Shown: positions 1 to 8,300 of the stretch, piece after piece | Position numbering within the stretch: the first letter of the stretch is position 1 | How the letters are laid out: each line of letters opens with the position of its first letter | NCBI GenBank assembly: GCA_019449455.1 | Contig: JAGRPO010000300.1 | Coordinates: 1-48,133, forward strand | Reading direction: 5' to 3' | DNA: 48,133 nt | Source of the DNA: Betaproteobacteria bacterium | Lineage (GTDB): Bacteria > Pseudomonadota > Gammaproteobacteria > Burkholderiales > Usitatibacteraceae | Made by a program: the position numbers and the translations under genes | Notes under the pieces: generated by a model | The model's input: only the letters and a program-made list of their open reading frames with translations | Told to the model about the DNA's origin: nothing | The model's database searches: none

Positions 1-21
1 CGGCACCCACGACACCGAATT

Positions 22-134
22 CCTGGCGACCATAGCGCGTTGGCCCCACCCCTTCCCATCCCGAACAGGACCGTGAAACGACGTCGCGCCGATGATATTG
101 CGGATTGCCCGTGAGAAAGTAGGTCATCGCCAGG
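22..134 (+). rRNA. rrf: 5S ribosomal RNA
   Basis: 5S rRNA of the large ribosomal subunit. The 5' end (CCTGGCGA at 22-29) pairs perfectly with the 3' end (TCGCCAGG at 127-134), giving the closing helix of a molecule of about 113 nt. The internal CCCCACCCCTTCCCATCCCG and GAAAC blocks and the late GAGAAAGTAGG are typical of proteobacterial 5S. It is the last gene of an rRNA operon whose 16S and 23S would lie left of the window. A terminator follows directly. Exact processed ends are inferred from the helix. Confidence 0.95.
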
Positions 135-147
135 GCCTTACAAACAG

Positions 148-180
148 AAAGCCCGACTTCATCCGAAGTCGGGCTTTTTG
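148..180 (+). terminator. Intrinsic terminator of the rRNA operon
   Basis: An 11-bp perfect stem (AGCCCGACTTC at 150-160 with GAAGTCGGGCT at 165-175), loop ATCC, then a T run with a second T-rich stretch just after. It lies 16 bp past the 5S helix and is the textbook form for ending an rrn transcript. The leading A's could also let it stop the minus-strand genes coming from the right. Confidence 0.93.
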
Positions 181-233
181 CTTTTTTGGGGCGCCGGCCA
201 CCACGCTGCGGCGGCAAGGCACGCCCGAGGCGT

Positions 234-440
234 TCAGCGTTTTTCGGGCGCGATGCCCTTGATCGCGCCCGCGACGGGCCGGGGCGTGAAGCCGCCGCCG
301 CAGTTCGGGCACACGTTGTCGAGCACGCCTTCCACGCATGCGGCGCAGAACGTGCATTCGTAGGAGCAGATGCGCGCCTCCGGGGAATCCGGCGGCAGGG
401 CGGTGTTGCAGTTCTCGCAGGTCGGTCTGAGTTCCAGCAT
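234..440 (-). CDS. DUF1272 zinc-ribbon protein
   Basis: Small protein of 68 residues. It matches the DUF1272 pattern as I know it: MLELRP start, then eight cysteines at 8, 11, 25, 29, 32, 35, 44 and 47, with CSYECTFC and CPNC blocks. The cysteines suggest two zinc sites; the function of the family is unknown. I chose the ATG giving MLELRP because family members begin there. An upstream in-frame ATG at 455 adds five residues, and neither has a clear Shine-Dalgarno. It follows the GlxA-type regulator by about 30 bp and is probably cotranscribed with it and the DUF4242 gene. Confidence 0.85.
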   Translation of the reverse strand: MLELRPTCENCNTALPPDSPEARICSYECTFCAACVEGVLDNVCPNCGGGFTPRPVAGAIKGIAPEKR

Positions 441-473
441 GGCATCGCCCGTCATGGCATGTCGAAAGGCCCG

Positions 474-1571
474 TCAGCGGCTGCCGGCGACGAGCTCGCC
501 GCGCTCGAGGCTCAAGGGCGCGAAGGTGCTCCGGTAATCCGCCGGCGTCATCCCGGTGTGGCGCCTGAACACGTTCCGGAAGAAGGCCAGGTCCTCGTAG
601 CCCACCCTGGAACAGACGTCCTGGATCGGGGTGCGGCCGTTCTCGAGCATCTCCCGCGCGGCCGAGACGCGCAGCGTCTGCAGGTAGGCGCCCGGCAGGC
701 GGCCGGTCGCTGCCTTGAAGCGGCGGATGAAATTGCGCGGGCTCATCCCGATGCGCCCGGCGAGCGCCGGGATGGGCACGCTGTGGTCGAAATGCCGCTG
801 CAGGTACTCCTCCGCCTGCCGGATCTGCGTATCCGCGTGCGGCCGCGACATCGGTGTCACCGCGTAGCCGCTCTGGCGGCTTCGGGGCATGCTCACCAGC
901 AGGGACTTGGCGCACTGCAAGGCCACTTCGTGGCCGCAGAATTTCTCGACGAGGTACAGGCTCAGGTCGATCGAGGCGTAGATGCCGCCGCTGCAATAGA
1001 GCCGGCTGTCCTCCGTCACGAACTGGTCCGGCTCCCACAGGACTCGTGGATACCGCTCGCGCAGGGCGTCGGCGAGTGCCCAGTGCGTAGTCGCCACGCG
1101 GCCGTCGAGGAGACCGGCTTCGGCGAGGAACGCCACGCCCGTGCAGATGCCGGCGATGTGCACTCCGCCGGCGCGCATCTTGCGCAGCCACGGCACGAGC
1201 GCCGAGTGGCGCGCGATCCGGTCGAGCACGTCCCAGCCGGACGCGGGGACGATGACGATGTCGGTCCGCTCGATGTCCGCGATCGAGAATTCCGGCACGA
1301 GCCCCAGCCCGCAGATGCCCGTCACGCCTCGCCCGTCCAGCGAGGCGGTGCGAACGCGAAAGCGCGGCTTCAGCTCGCCGCCCTTCAACCAGTTCCAGAG
1401 CATCCCCGCGGAGTGGAAGACCTCGATGGGCCCGATCGCCGTCGACGCGTATCCCGCATCGAGCAGGACAACCGTGACGTCCAGCACCTCGCTGCCGGAC
1501 TTCGCGCAAACGGATCTGCGCCCGCGCGGGGCCGGTCGCCTCCCGGATTCGCCTGCCACTGCTTTCGCCAT
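474..1571 (-). CDS. GlxA family AraC-type transcriptional regulator
   Basis: DNA-binding regulator of 365 residues with two domains. A DJ-1/PfpI-like (class I glutamine amidotransferase-like) domain covers about residues 30-210, with a nucleophile-elbow cysteine at 143 (AGICTG). A double helix-turn-helix AraC domain covers about 255-345 (PALAGRIGMSPRNFIRRF and the second VCSRVGYEDLAFFRNVFRR helix). In this family the first domain is usually a ligand sensor rather than an amidotransferase. The start is the ATG after a GGAGG at good spacing; the open frame extends 75 codons further upstream into the neighbour without support. It sits between the DUF4242 and DUF1272 genes, which are its likely targets. 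The ligand cannot be read from the sequence. Confidence 0.9.
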   Translation of the reverse strand: MAKAVAGESGRRPAPRGRRSVCAKSGSEVLDVTVVLLDAGYASTAIGPIEVFHSAGMLWNWLKGGELKPRFRVRTASLDGRGVTGICGLGLVPEFSIADIERTDIVIVPASGWDVLDRIARHSALVPWLRKMRAGGVHIAGICTGVAFLAEAGLLDGRVATTHWALADALRERYPRVLWEPDQFVTEDSRLYCSGGIYASIDLSLYLVEKFCGHEVALQCAKSLLVSMPRSRQSGYAVTPMSRPHADTQIRQAEEYLQRHFDHSVPIPALAGRIGMSPRNFIRRFKAATGRLPGAYLQTLRVSAAREMLENGRTPIQDVCSRVGYEDLAFFRNVFRRHTGMTPADYRSTFAPLSLERGELVAGSR

Positions 1572-1642
1572 CGCCTGCCCTCCGCTTTGCCGCTGATCGG
1601 CGGCCGGGGCGATCCCGAGGGACCACCCGGCCGCGCGGCCCG

Positions 1643-1915
1643 TCAGTACGCCGTCAGCGGACCGATGACGGCCTGGACCGGCGTGATCTTGGTCGCCGGA
1701 AAACCGCTCAGCCGCGCATGTTCCCGGACGGAATCCTCGCTGTCGGCGAGGTAGACGCAGAACGTCTTGTCGTCCACGACGTACGAGTGCTCCCACTGCG
1801 CCTTTCCGGCCAGCTTCGCCAGGGCGCTGTTGGAGGTCTGGGCAGCCCCCTTCAATTGCTCACCGGTCAGTTTGCCGATGCCCGGAAGGTTGCGTTCGAT
1901 CACATAGCGTTTCAT
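1643..1915 (-). CDS. DUF4242 domain protein
   Basis: Protein of 90 residues beginning MKRYVIERNLPGIGKL and containing the W..SYV..DKTFCVY and VREHARLSGFP blocks that I associate with DUF4242, a ferredoxin-like alpha/beta fold family of unknown function (some members are labelled nickel-binding). No signal peptide or membrane segment. The longer open frame to 2035 is rejected because family members begin at this methionine. It is the first gene of a minus-strand trio with the GlxA regulator and DUF1272. The upstream gap holds an 8-bp direct repeat that could bind the regulator. Confidence 0.82.
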   Translation of the reverse strand: MKRYVIERNLPGIGKLTGEQLKGAAQTSNSALAKLAGKAQWEHSYVVDDKTFCVYLADSEDSVREHARLSGFPATKITPVQAVIGPLTAY

Positions 1916-1986
1916 GGTGGTACTCCGTGTGGCGTTGAAAGGGCGCCCACTGTCGCGCCAAACCCGTTGCGGGGCGAGTGGCACTA

Positions 1987-2016
1987 ATGACATTGTAGCG
2001 TGGCAATCATGACATT
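1987..2016. promoter_or_regulatory. Direct repeat, possible AraC/GlxA operator
   Basis: ATGACATT occurs at 1987-1994 and again at 2009-2016, 22 bp apart start to start, close to two helical turns. Spaced direct repeats are the usual target of AraC-family proteins. The site lies 72-101 bp upstream of the DUF4242 start, in the gap divergent to the radical SAM gene, so it could control either side. The rest of 1916-2173 shows no gene. This is an inference from spacing and context. Confidence 0.35.
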
Positions 2017-2173
2017 CTTGGCCGTTGCATGCCATCGCGCCCCCTCAGGGCCAGGCGCCCCGCGATCCGGGCTCGGCAGGGGATAACCCGACCGGCCGAC
2101 GCTGCGAGAGATGGGGTTATCCACTACGGGCGCCGGAATTTCGGCACATCCAGGCGCCCCGTAGACTGGCGCC

Positions 2174-3265
2174 ATGGCGATGCGAACGACGGCGGGCGAC
2201 CACGGCGAGGCCAGCAGGGGCCGGGGCGCCACCGCCAACCCCGAGGGCCGGTTCGAAAGCGCGCAGCGCGAGCCAGTGGAAGACGGCTGGTTCAAGGATC
2301 CGGCCGTCGAAGCGGCGCGCCCGAAGACCGTCGTCACGATCGAGCGCGCGAAAAGCATCCTCTCGCGCAACGATTCGCCCGACCTCAATTTCACGCAGTC
2401 GCTCAACCCGTATCGCGGCTGCGAGCACGGCTGCATTTATTGCTATGCCCGCCCGTCGCACGCGTTTCTGGGGCTGTCGCCGGGCCTGGATTTCGAGACG
2501 CGCCTGGTCGCGAAGGAAGGCGCCGCGGCGCTTCTGCGCGAGGAGCTCTCAAGACCCGGCTACCGCTGCGAGCCCATCAACATCGGGTCCAACACGGACG
2601 GCTACCAGCCCATCGAGCGCGAGCACCGCATCACGCGCTCGGTCCTCGAGGTGCTGCGCGAGGCCTCGCACCCGGTGGCCATCGTCACCAAGTCGGCGCT
2701 CGTCGAGCGCGACGTCGACCTGCTCGCCCCGATGGCGCGCGAAAGCCTCGTATCGGTGACGATCTCGGTGACCACGCTGGATGGCAGGCTCGCGAGCCGC
2801 ATGGAGCCGCGGGCGAGCGCGCCGGCGCGCCGCATCGAGGCGATCCGCCGGCTGCGCGCGGCCGGAGTCCCCGTCGGCGTGAACGTGGCGCCCATCATCC
2901 CCTTCCTCACCGACCACGAGCTCGAGTCGATCCTCGAGGCCGCGGCCGGCGCAGGCGCCTCCTGGGCCGGCTGGACCCTGGTGCGCTTGCCCTGGGAGGT
3001 GAAGGACATCTTCCGCGCCTGGCTGGAGGAGCACGTGCCACTCAAGGCCGCGCACGTGATGGCGCGCCTGAACGAGATGCGCGGCGGCCGCGACAACGAC
3101 CCGCGGTTCGGCACGCGGATGAGCGGCGAGGGGCTCCTCGCGGATCTCGTCCGTCGTCGCTTCGAAGTCGTGTGCGGCCGGCTGGGCTTGGCCCAGCGGC
3201 CCGCGACGCTTTCACGCGAGCGGTTCCGGGCGCCCGCGCGGGGCGGCCAGCTCGGACTCTTCTAG
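2174..3265 (+). CDS. PA0069/SplB-like radical SAM protein
   Basis: Radical SAM enzyme of 363 residues. The cluster-binding motif is CEHGCIYC at residues 83-90 (Cys 83, 87, 90), preceded by LNPYRGC, with the INIGSNTDGYQPIE block downstream, as in the PA0069 family related to spore photoproduct lyase. Substrate unknown; kinship with SplB suggests nucleic-acid chemistry but does not prove it. The protein ends in QLGLF, which resembles the QLxLF pentapeptide that binds the beta sliding clamp. The start ATG lies after a long low-coding stretch and has only a weak ribosome site, so it may be slightly off. Its TAG stop overlaps, through the palindrome CTAG, a remnant of the DUF72 gene end (see the repeat at 3241). 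Confidence 0.88.
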   Translation: MAMRTTAGDHGEASRGRGATANPEGRFESAQREPVEDGWFKDPAVEAARPKTVVTIERAKSILSRNDSPDLNFTQSLNPYRGCEHGCIYCYARPSHAFLGLSPGLDFETRLVAKEGAAALLREELSRPGYRCEPINIGSNTDGYQPIEREHRITRSVLEVLREASHPVAIVTKSALVERDVDLLAPMARESLVSVTISVTTLDGRLASRMEPRASAPARRIEAIRRLRAAGVPVGVNVAPIIPFLTDHELESILEAAAGAGASWAGWTLVRLPWEVKDIFRAWLEEHVPLKAAHVMARLNEMRGGRDNDPRFGTRMSGEGLLADLVRRRFEVVCGRLGLAQRPATLSRERFRAPARGGQLGLF

Positions 3266-3288
3266 GACTGGCCCTCGACGATCGCGCG
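3241..3288 (+). repeat. 48-bp direct repeat, left copy
   Basis: This 48-bp block matches 4268-4315 at 42 of 48 positions by direct reading, including an uninterrupted CGGACTCTTCTAGG and an 18-bp GCCCTCGACGATCGCGCG. It contains the real end of the radical SAM gene (GGQLGLF stop). On the other strand it carries an end-like fragment, RAIVEGQS stop, that mirrors the true DUF72 end, RAIVEGAA stop. Confidence 0.85.
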
Positions 3289-3299
3289 TCCGGCCGCGG

Positions 3300-4040
3300 C
3301 TAGGAGACGACGCCCAGGCTCGCCAGCGCATCGCGCGCCATCGCGCGGGCGACTTCCATCATTTCCCGGTCGTTCGACTGCGCGGCGTTGTGCGCGATGC
3401 CCGCCATGAGCCCGCCGGAGACTACCAGCGCGTCGTAGAGGCGCGTCTGCTTCTCGGCCGGGACGTTCTTCAGCCGGCCCGACGCGACGATCTCGTCGTT
3501 CACGAGCTGCAGCAGCCCCTGGGCCTGGGCGTCGTCGAACTCCCGGCCCGTGAGCACCTGGATGCTGAGCGCCGTGACGAGCGTGATCGCGGCCGCGACG
3601 TTGTTCTTGCGGAAGCCAGGCGTCGCCTCGATGGTGGCGAGGATCTCCCGGCACGCCTTCACCATCTGCGCGCGGCCCGCCGGGTCGGCGATCGCGGCCG
3701 AGATGCGCTCGGGCGCGTTGCGGGCGCCCGCGGGCCTGAAGTCGGTGGCCGTGATCGGTTGCCGGGGTGCCGGGGAGGCCGCGCTCGCCGCCACGGGCGG
3801 CGCGGCTGCGGCCCTGCGCCCCTGGGTCGCGGCCATCGACGCCTTCACGCCGTTCACGTAGCTGTTCATCTGCTGCTGGCGGATCATGTTGGACAGCGTG
3901 ATGTCCGCCTGCGCCGCGTAGATGTTGTTGAAGGTGACGCCGGGGCGCATGTAGTTGGTGTATTGCGCCTGCGCGGACATCGCGAGTGCGGCCGACACGA
4001 GGAGCGCGGCGCGGATGGCGTGAATGTGCGTGATTGTCAT
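3300..4040 (-). CDS. Secreted DUF6683-like protein
   Basis: Predicted exported protein of 246 residues. Residues 1-28 form a signal peptide (basic start, hydrophobic core, SAQA cleavage site). An Ala/Pro-rich stretch lies around 85-105, then an alpha-helical C-terminal half with NNVAAAITLVTAL, EKQTRLYDALVVSGGLMAG and a final MARDALASLG, which resembles DUF6683 proteins as I recall them; function unknown. I chose the ATG at 4040 because it starts the signal peptide and has GGAG nearby. An in-frame ATG at 4169 has a better AGGAGG but would put 43 residues before the signal peptide. The gene is an island between two genes that once converged directly, bracketed by 48-bp repeats. Confidence 0.72.
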   Translation of the reverse strand: MTITHIHAIRAALLVSAALAMSAQAQYTNYMRPGVTFNNIYAAQADITLSNMIRQQQMNSYVNGVKASMAATQGRRAAAAPPVAASAASPAPRQPITATDFRPAGARNAPERISAAIADPAGRAQMVKACREILATIEATPGFRKNNVAAAITLVTALSIQVLTGREFDDAQAQGLLQLVNDEIVASGRLKNVPAEKQTRLYDALVVSGGLMAGIAHNAAQSNDREMMEVARAMARDALASLGVVS

Positions 4041-4267
4041 TGTCGTGCTCCAGCGGCTAGATGAAGTTGAGGCGTGGCGGGCGTGACGGGAAGGGGCGGG
4101 GTCGCCAGGCCCAGGGTGAGCCATGAGGGCTGCCGCGGCGCGTGCGCCGATCGTGCGGAAACGGACCATGGTTCCTCCTGATGGGGCGATGCGGGCGGGT
4201 GCCCGCGTTTCTCGCCTCGATGGTTGGAACGAAATCGGGCGGGAAATCACGCCACCGCCGCCGCGCA

Positions 4268-4315
4268 GGGCGGCCGGCGCGGACTCTTCTAGGCGGCGCC
4301 CTCGACGATCGCGCG
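4268..4315 (+). repeat. 48-bp direct repeat, right copy
   Basis: Second copy of the 3241-3288 block, 1,027 bp downstream in the same orientation. On the minus strand it holds the genuine C-terminus of the DUF72 gene. On the plus strand it carries a relic of the radical SAM end, GGRRGLF stop, in which the clamp-like QL has become RR. The differences are at block positions 9, 12 and 27-30. The stretch 4041-4267 before it holds no gene that I can support. Confidence 0.85.
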
Positions 4316-5263
4316 GGCGAGCCGCTCGAGCGTGAGCGGGGCCGACCCCTCCGCCTTGTCGTTCGCGATCACCCACGCGTCGTCGCCGTGCTCGGCACAG
4401 TCGCGGCAGAGCGCGGCGATCGCGATGCGCGTGGCGGGATCCTCGTCGACGAGGCGATCGAAGGGGGCGTAGCGGGGCTTCGCTTCCTCGTGCGCGAATC
4501 CGGCGTGGAGGTTCCAGCGCACGACCAGCGGCCCTCGGCCGAGCGACGTCGCGGCGGCGGCCTGCACCTGCACGGGCGGCATTCGGGCATGCACGCTCAG
4601 GCACAGTCGCGCCCCGGACGCCTCCAGCGCGCGCATCGTCTCGGGGCCGAGGAGTTCCCGGTCGCGCAGCTCCACCGCGTAGAGGGCCCCGCCGGGAAGC
4701 CTCTCGAGAAATCGCTGCAGCCGTGCCGCGAAAGCCGCGGGGTCGCGGGTCGCCGCGCGCCCCTGCGGCGGGAACTGGAAGACGAGGGGGCCGGCCGCCG
4801 GGCCGAGGCCTGCGAGGCAGGGCGACACGAAGAGATCGCGCGCGGCCGCCGGATCCATGAAGTGGGGGCTCGGCTCGCGCGACTCGAAGAGGTACGCGGC
4901 CGTCAGGGACTGCGGCGCCTTCACGAGGAAGCGGAAGCCCTCCGGCACCTGCTCCGCGTGGCGGCGATAGTCGTCCTCGCCGATCGGCGCGTAGAACGTG
5001 CGGTCCAGGCTCGCCGTGCGCAGGAGCGGATGCCGCGCATAGGTGGCGAGGCCGTTTCGCGACAGGACCCGCTCGGGCAGCGCGCGATCGTGGACGACGC
5101 CCGCCCAGCCGGAGAATGCCCAGGAGGAGGTGCCGAGGCGGATGCGCGGAGAAAGCCGCGCCGCGAGCCGCTGGAGCTCCGCGTCGCGGGCGGCAGGGCA
5201 CGCGCCTTCGCAAGGGGGCTCGGGAACCGACGGGTGGCCGAAAAGATCGAGCTGCGGAGTCAA
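4289..5263 (-). CDS. DUF72 family TIM-barrel protein
   Basis: DUF72 protein of about 324 residues. Diagnostic blocks are IRLGTSSWAFSGWAG near the N-terminus, then TFYAPIGEDDYRRHAEQVPEGFRFLVKAPQSLT, LVFQFPPQ, YAVELRDREL and YAPFDRLVDEDPATR. The fold is a TIM barrel distantly like endonuclease IV and sugar isomerases; biochemical role unknown. No ATG fits the divergent spacing; I use a TTG at 5263, with a GTG at 5305 as alternative. From the TTG the protein begins MTPQLDLFGHP, so a QLDLF clamp-binding-like motif lies at residues 4-8, echoing QLGLF at the end of the convergent radical SAM protein. It is divergent from the oxidoreductase gene. Confidence 0.85.
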   Translation of the reverse strand: MTPQLDLFGHPSVPEPPCEGACPAARDAELQRLAARLSPRIRLGTSSWAFSGWAGVVHDRALPERVLSRNGLATYARHPLLRTASLDRTFYAPIGEDDYRRHAEQVPEGFRFLVKAPQSLTAAYLFESREPSPHFMDPAAARDLFVSPCLAGLGPAAGPLVFQFPPQGRAATRDPAAFAARLQRFLERLPGGALYAVELRDRELLGPETMRALEASGARLCLSVHARMPPVQVQAAAATSLGRGPLVVRWNLHAGFAHEEAKPRYAPFDRLVDEDPATRIAIAALCRDCAEHGDDAWVIANDKAEGSAPLTLERLARAIVEGAA

Positions 5264-5289
5264 CGGCGAGCGCGAACGATGGTATTCTC

Positions 5290-5318
5290 TTGCCCCATTT
5301 GCCACCGGGGGACACAAT
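5290..5318 (+). promoter_or_regulatory. Candidate sigma-70 promoter for the oxidoreductase gene
   Basis: TTGCCC at 5290-5295 and CACAAT at 5313-5318 are 17 bp apart, each matching consensus at four of six positions. The site lies in the only divergent gap here, about 45 bp before a GAGGAG ribosome site and the ATG at 5370. By pattern only. Confidence 0.4.
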
Positions 5319-5369
5319 TTTCCGGGCCGGCGACGAAGCGCCCCAAAGCACCCATTTTGAGGAGCCCCG

Positions 5370-8300
5370 ATGTCCGCAGTACCCCTCTCGCTGGACGACA
5401 AGTATACGCGCGCGTCCGGCCGCGTCTTCCTGAACGGCACCCAGGCTCTCGTGCGGCTTGCGATGATCCAGCGCAGCCGCGATCTCGCCGCGGGGCTCAA
5501 CACGGCAGGCTTCATCTCGGGCTACCGCGGCTCGCCGCTCGGCGGGTTCGACCAGGCCCTCTGGAAGGCGAAGAAGCACCTCGAAGCCAACCACATCGTC
5601 TTCACGCCGGGCGTGAACGAGGAGCTCGCGGCCACCGCCGTGTGGGGCACCCAGCAGGCGGGTCTCTTCCCGGGCGCGAAATACGACGGCGTCTTCGCCA
5701 TGTGGTACGGCAAGGGCCCCGGGGTGGATCGCAGCGGAGACGTCTTCAAGCACGCGAACGCGGCGGGCACGGCGAAGCACGGGGGAGTCCTCCTCATCGC
5801 GGGCGACGACCACGCCTGCAAGTCGTCCACGCTGCCGCACCAGTCGGAGCACGCCTTCGACGCGGCCATGATCCCGGTGCTGTATCCGACCGGCGTGCAG
5901 GAGATCATCGAGCTGGGGCTGCACGGCTTCGCGATGTCGCGCTTCTCGGGATGCTACGTCGCGTTCAAGACCATTTCCGAGACGGTCGACTCCTCGGCGT
6001 CGATCGTCGTCGACCCCGCGCTCCCGGAGATCGTGCTTCCGGACAACATCGCCGCTCCCGCCGCCGGCATGAACATCCGCTGGCCCGACGCGCCCCTCGA
6101 GCAGGAGCTGCGACTGCAGCGCGACAAGATCTACGCCGCGCTCGCCTATTGCCGTGCCAACGGCCTGAACCGCATCACGATAGACGCGCCGGCGCCAAGG
6201 CTCGGGATCATCGCTTCCGGCAAGTCGTACCTCGACGTCCTGCAGGCGCTCGACGACCTGGGCATCGACGAGCGCCATGCGGCGCAGATCGGCATCCGCC
6301 TCTTCAAGGTGGGCATGCCCTGGCCCCTCGAGCCCAACGGCGTGCGCGAGTTCGCGCAGGGGCTCGACGAGATCCTGGTCGTGGAGGAAAAGCGCCAGCT
6401 CATCGAATACCAGATGAAGGAGCAGCTCTACAACTGGCGCGACGACGTGCGCCCGCGCGTGATCGGGAAGTACGACGAGCACGGGGAATGGGAGGTCCAC
6501 CGGTCGGAATGGCTGCTGCCGGCGGCCGGCGAACTCACGCCCGCGATGATCGCCCGCGTCATCGCGGCGCGCATCGGCAAGTTCTACACCTCCCGGATCG
6601 TGGAGGCGCGCCTGAAATTCCTCGAGGCCAAGGAGGCGGCGCTGGCGCGCCCCCGGGCGAAGGCCGAACGCATCCCGTACTTCTGCTCCGGTTGCCCGCA
6701 CAACACGTCGACTCGCGTTCCGGAAGGCTCGAAGGCGCTCGCGGGCATCGGCTGCCACTACATGGCCACGTGGATCCGGCCCGAGCAGACGATGACCTTC
6801 ACCCAGATGGGCGGCGAGGGCGTGCCCTGGGTGGGAATCCAGCCATTCACCGAGACGAAGCACGTGTTCGCGAACCTCGGCGACGGCACGTACTTCCATT
6901 CCGGCCTCCTCGCGATCCGCGCCGCCGTGAGCGCGAACGCGAACATGACCTACAAGATCCTCTTCAACGACGCCGTCGCCATGACGGGCGGGCAGCCCGT
7001 CGACGGCTCGCTCACCGTCCCGATGGTCACCCGCCAGGTGGCCGCGGAGGGGGTCGAGCGCATCGTGATCGTGACCGACGACCCGGACAAGTACCGTGGC
7101 GCGGCCGATCTCGCCGCCGGGACGACGATCCACCACCGCGACGAGCTGGACCAGGTGCAGCGCATGCTTCGCGAGGTCCCGGGCGTCACCGCGCTCGTGT
7201 ACGACCAGACGTGCGCGGCCGAGAAGCGCCGCCGGCGCAAGCGCGGGACCTATCCCGACCCGGCGCGGCGCGTGGTGATCAACGAGCGCGTCTGCGAGGG
7301 GTGCGGCGACTGCGGGGAGAAGTCCAACTGCCTGTCCATCATTCCGGTCGACACCGAGTTCGGGCGCAAGCGGGCCATCGACCAAAGCACCTGCAACAAG
7401 GATTACTCGTGCGTGAAGGGCTTCTGCCCGAGCTTCGTCACGGTCGAAGGCGGACGCCTGCGCAAGCGCAGCCCGGTCGCGCGCGAGGCGCAGGCGCCGT
7501 TGCCCGAGCCGGTGCTTCCCGCGCTCGAGCGGCCGTGGGGCATCCTCGTCACGGGGGTCGGCGGCACCGGGGTGGTCACCATCGGGGCGTTGCTGGGCGT
7601 GGCCGCGCACATCGAGGGCAAGGGCGTGACGGTCCTGGACATGACGGGGCTCGCCCAGAAGGGCGGGTCGGTCTACTCGCACATCCGCATTGCCGCGAGC
7701 CCGGAGGACATCCACGCGGTTCGCATCGCCGCGGGCGACGCCAACGCGGTCATCGGGTGCGACATGATCGTGGCCGCGTCCGACGAGGCGATCGCGAAGA
7801 TGCAGGCGGGCCACACCCGTGCGGTCATCAACGTCGACGTCGCGCCCACGGGCGCCTTCACGCGCGATCCGGATCTCGAGGTGCCCGTCGAGGGCATGGC
7901 CGAGTCGATCCGCGAGGCCTGCGGGCCCGGCGCGGCGGATTTCGTCGAAGCCGGCGTCCTCGCGACATCCCTCCTGGGCGATTCGATCGCGACCAATCTC
8001 TTCATGGTGGGATTTGCGTGGCAGCGGGGCCTCGTTCCCGTGGGTCGCGAGGCCATCGTCCGCGCGATCGAGCTCAACGGCGCGGCGGTCGAGTCGAACA
8101 AGGCGGCATTCGATTGGGGGCGCCGCGCGGCGCTGGATCCCGCGGCCGTCCGGAAAGCTGCGGCGCCCGAGGGCGAACTGTCCGCGAGCCGCCGGCTGTC
8201 GGCAAGCCTGGACGAGACAATCGCGCGCCGCCGCGAGGAATTGGCGGGATACCAGGACGAAGCCTACGCGGCCCGCTACGAGCGGCAAGTCGCGCGCGTC

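Noticed and set aside
3241-4315. Insertion sequence or integron-like cassette
   Set aside because: Flanking repeats exist, but there is no transposase, recombinase or terminal inverted repeat, and the repeats are pieces of coding sequence; reported as a duplication instead.
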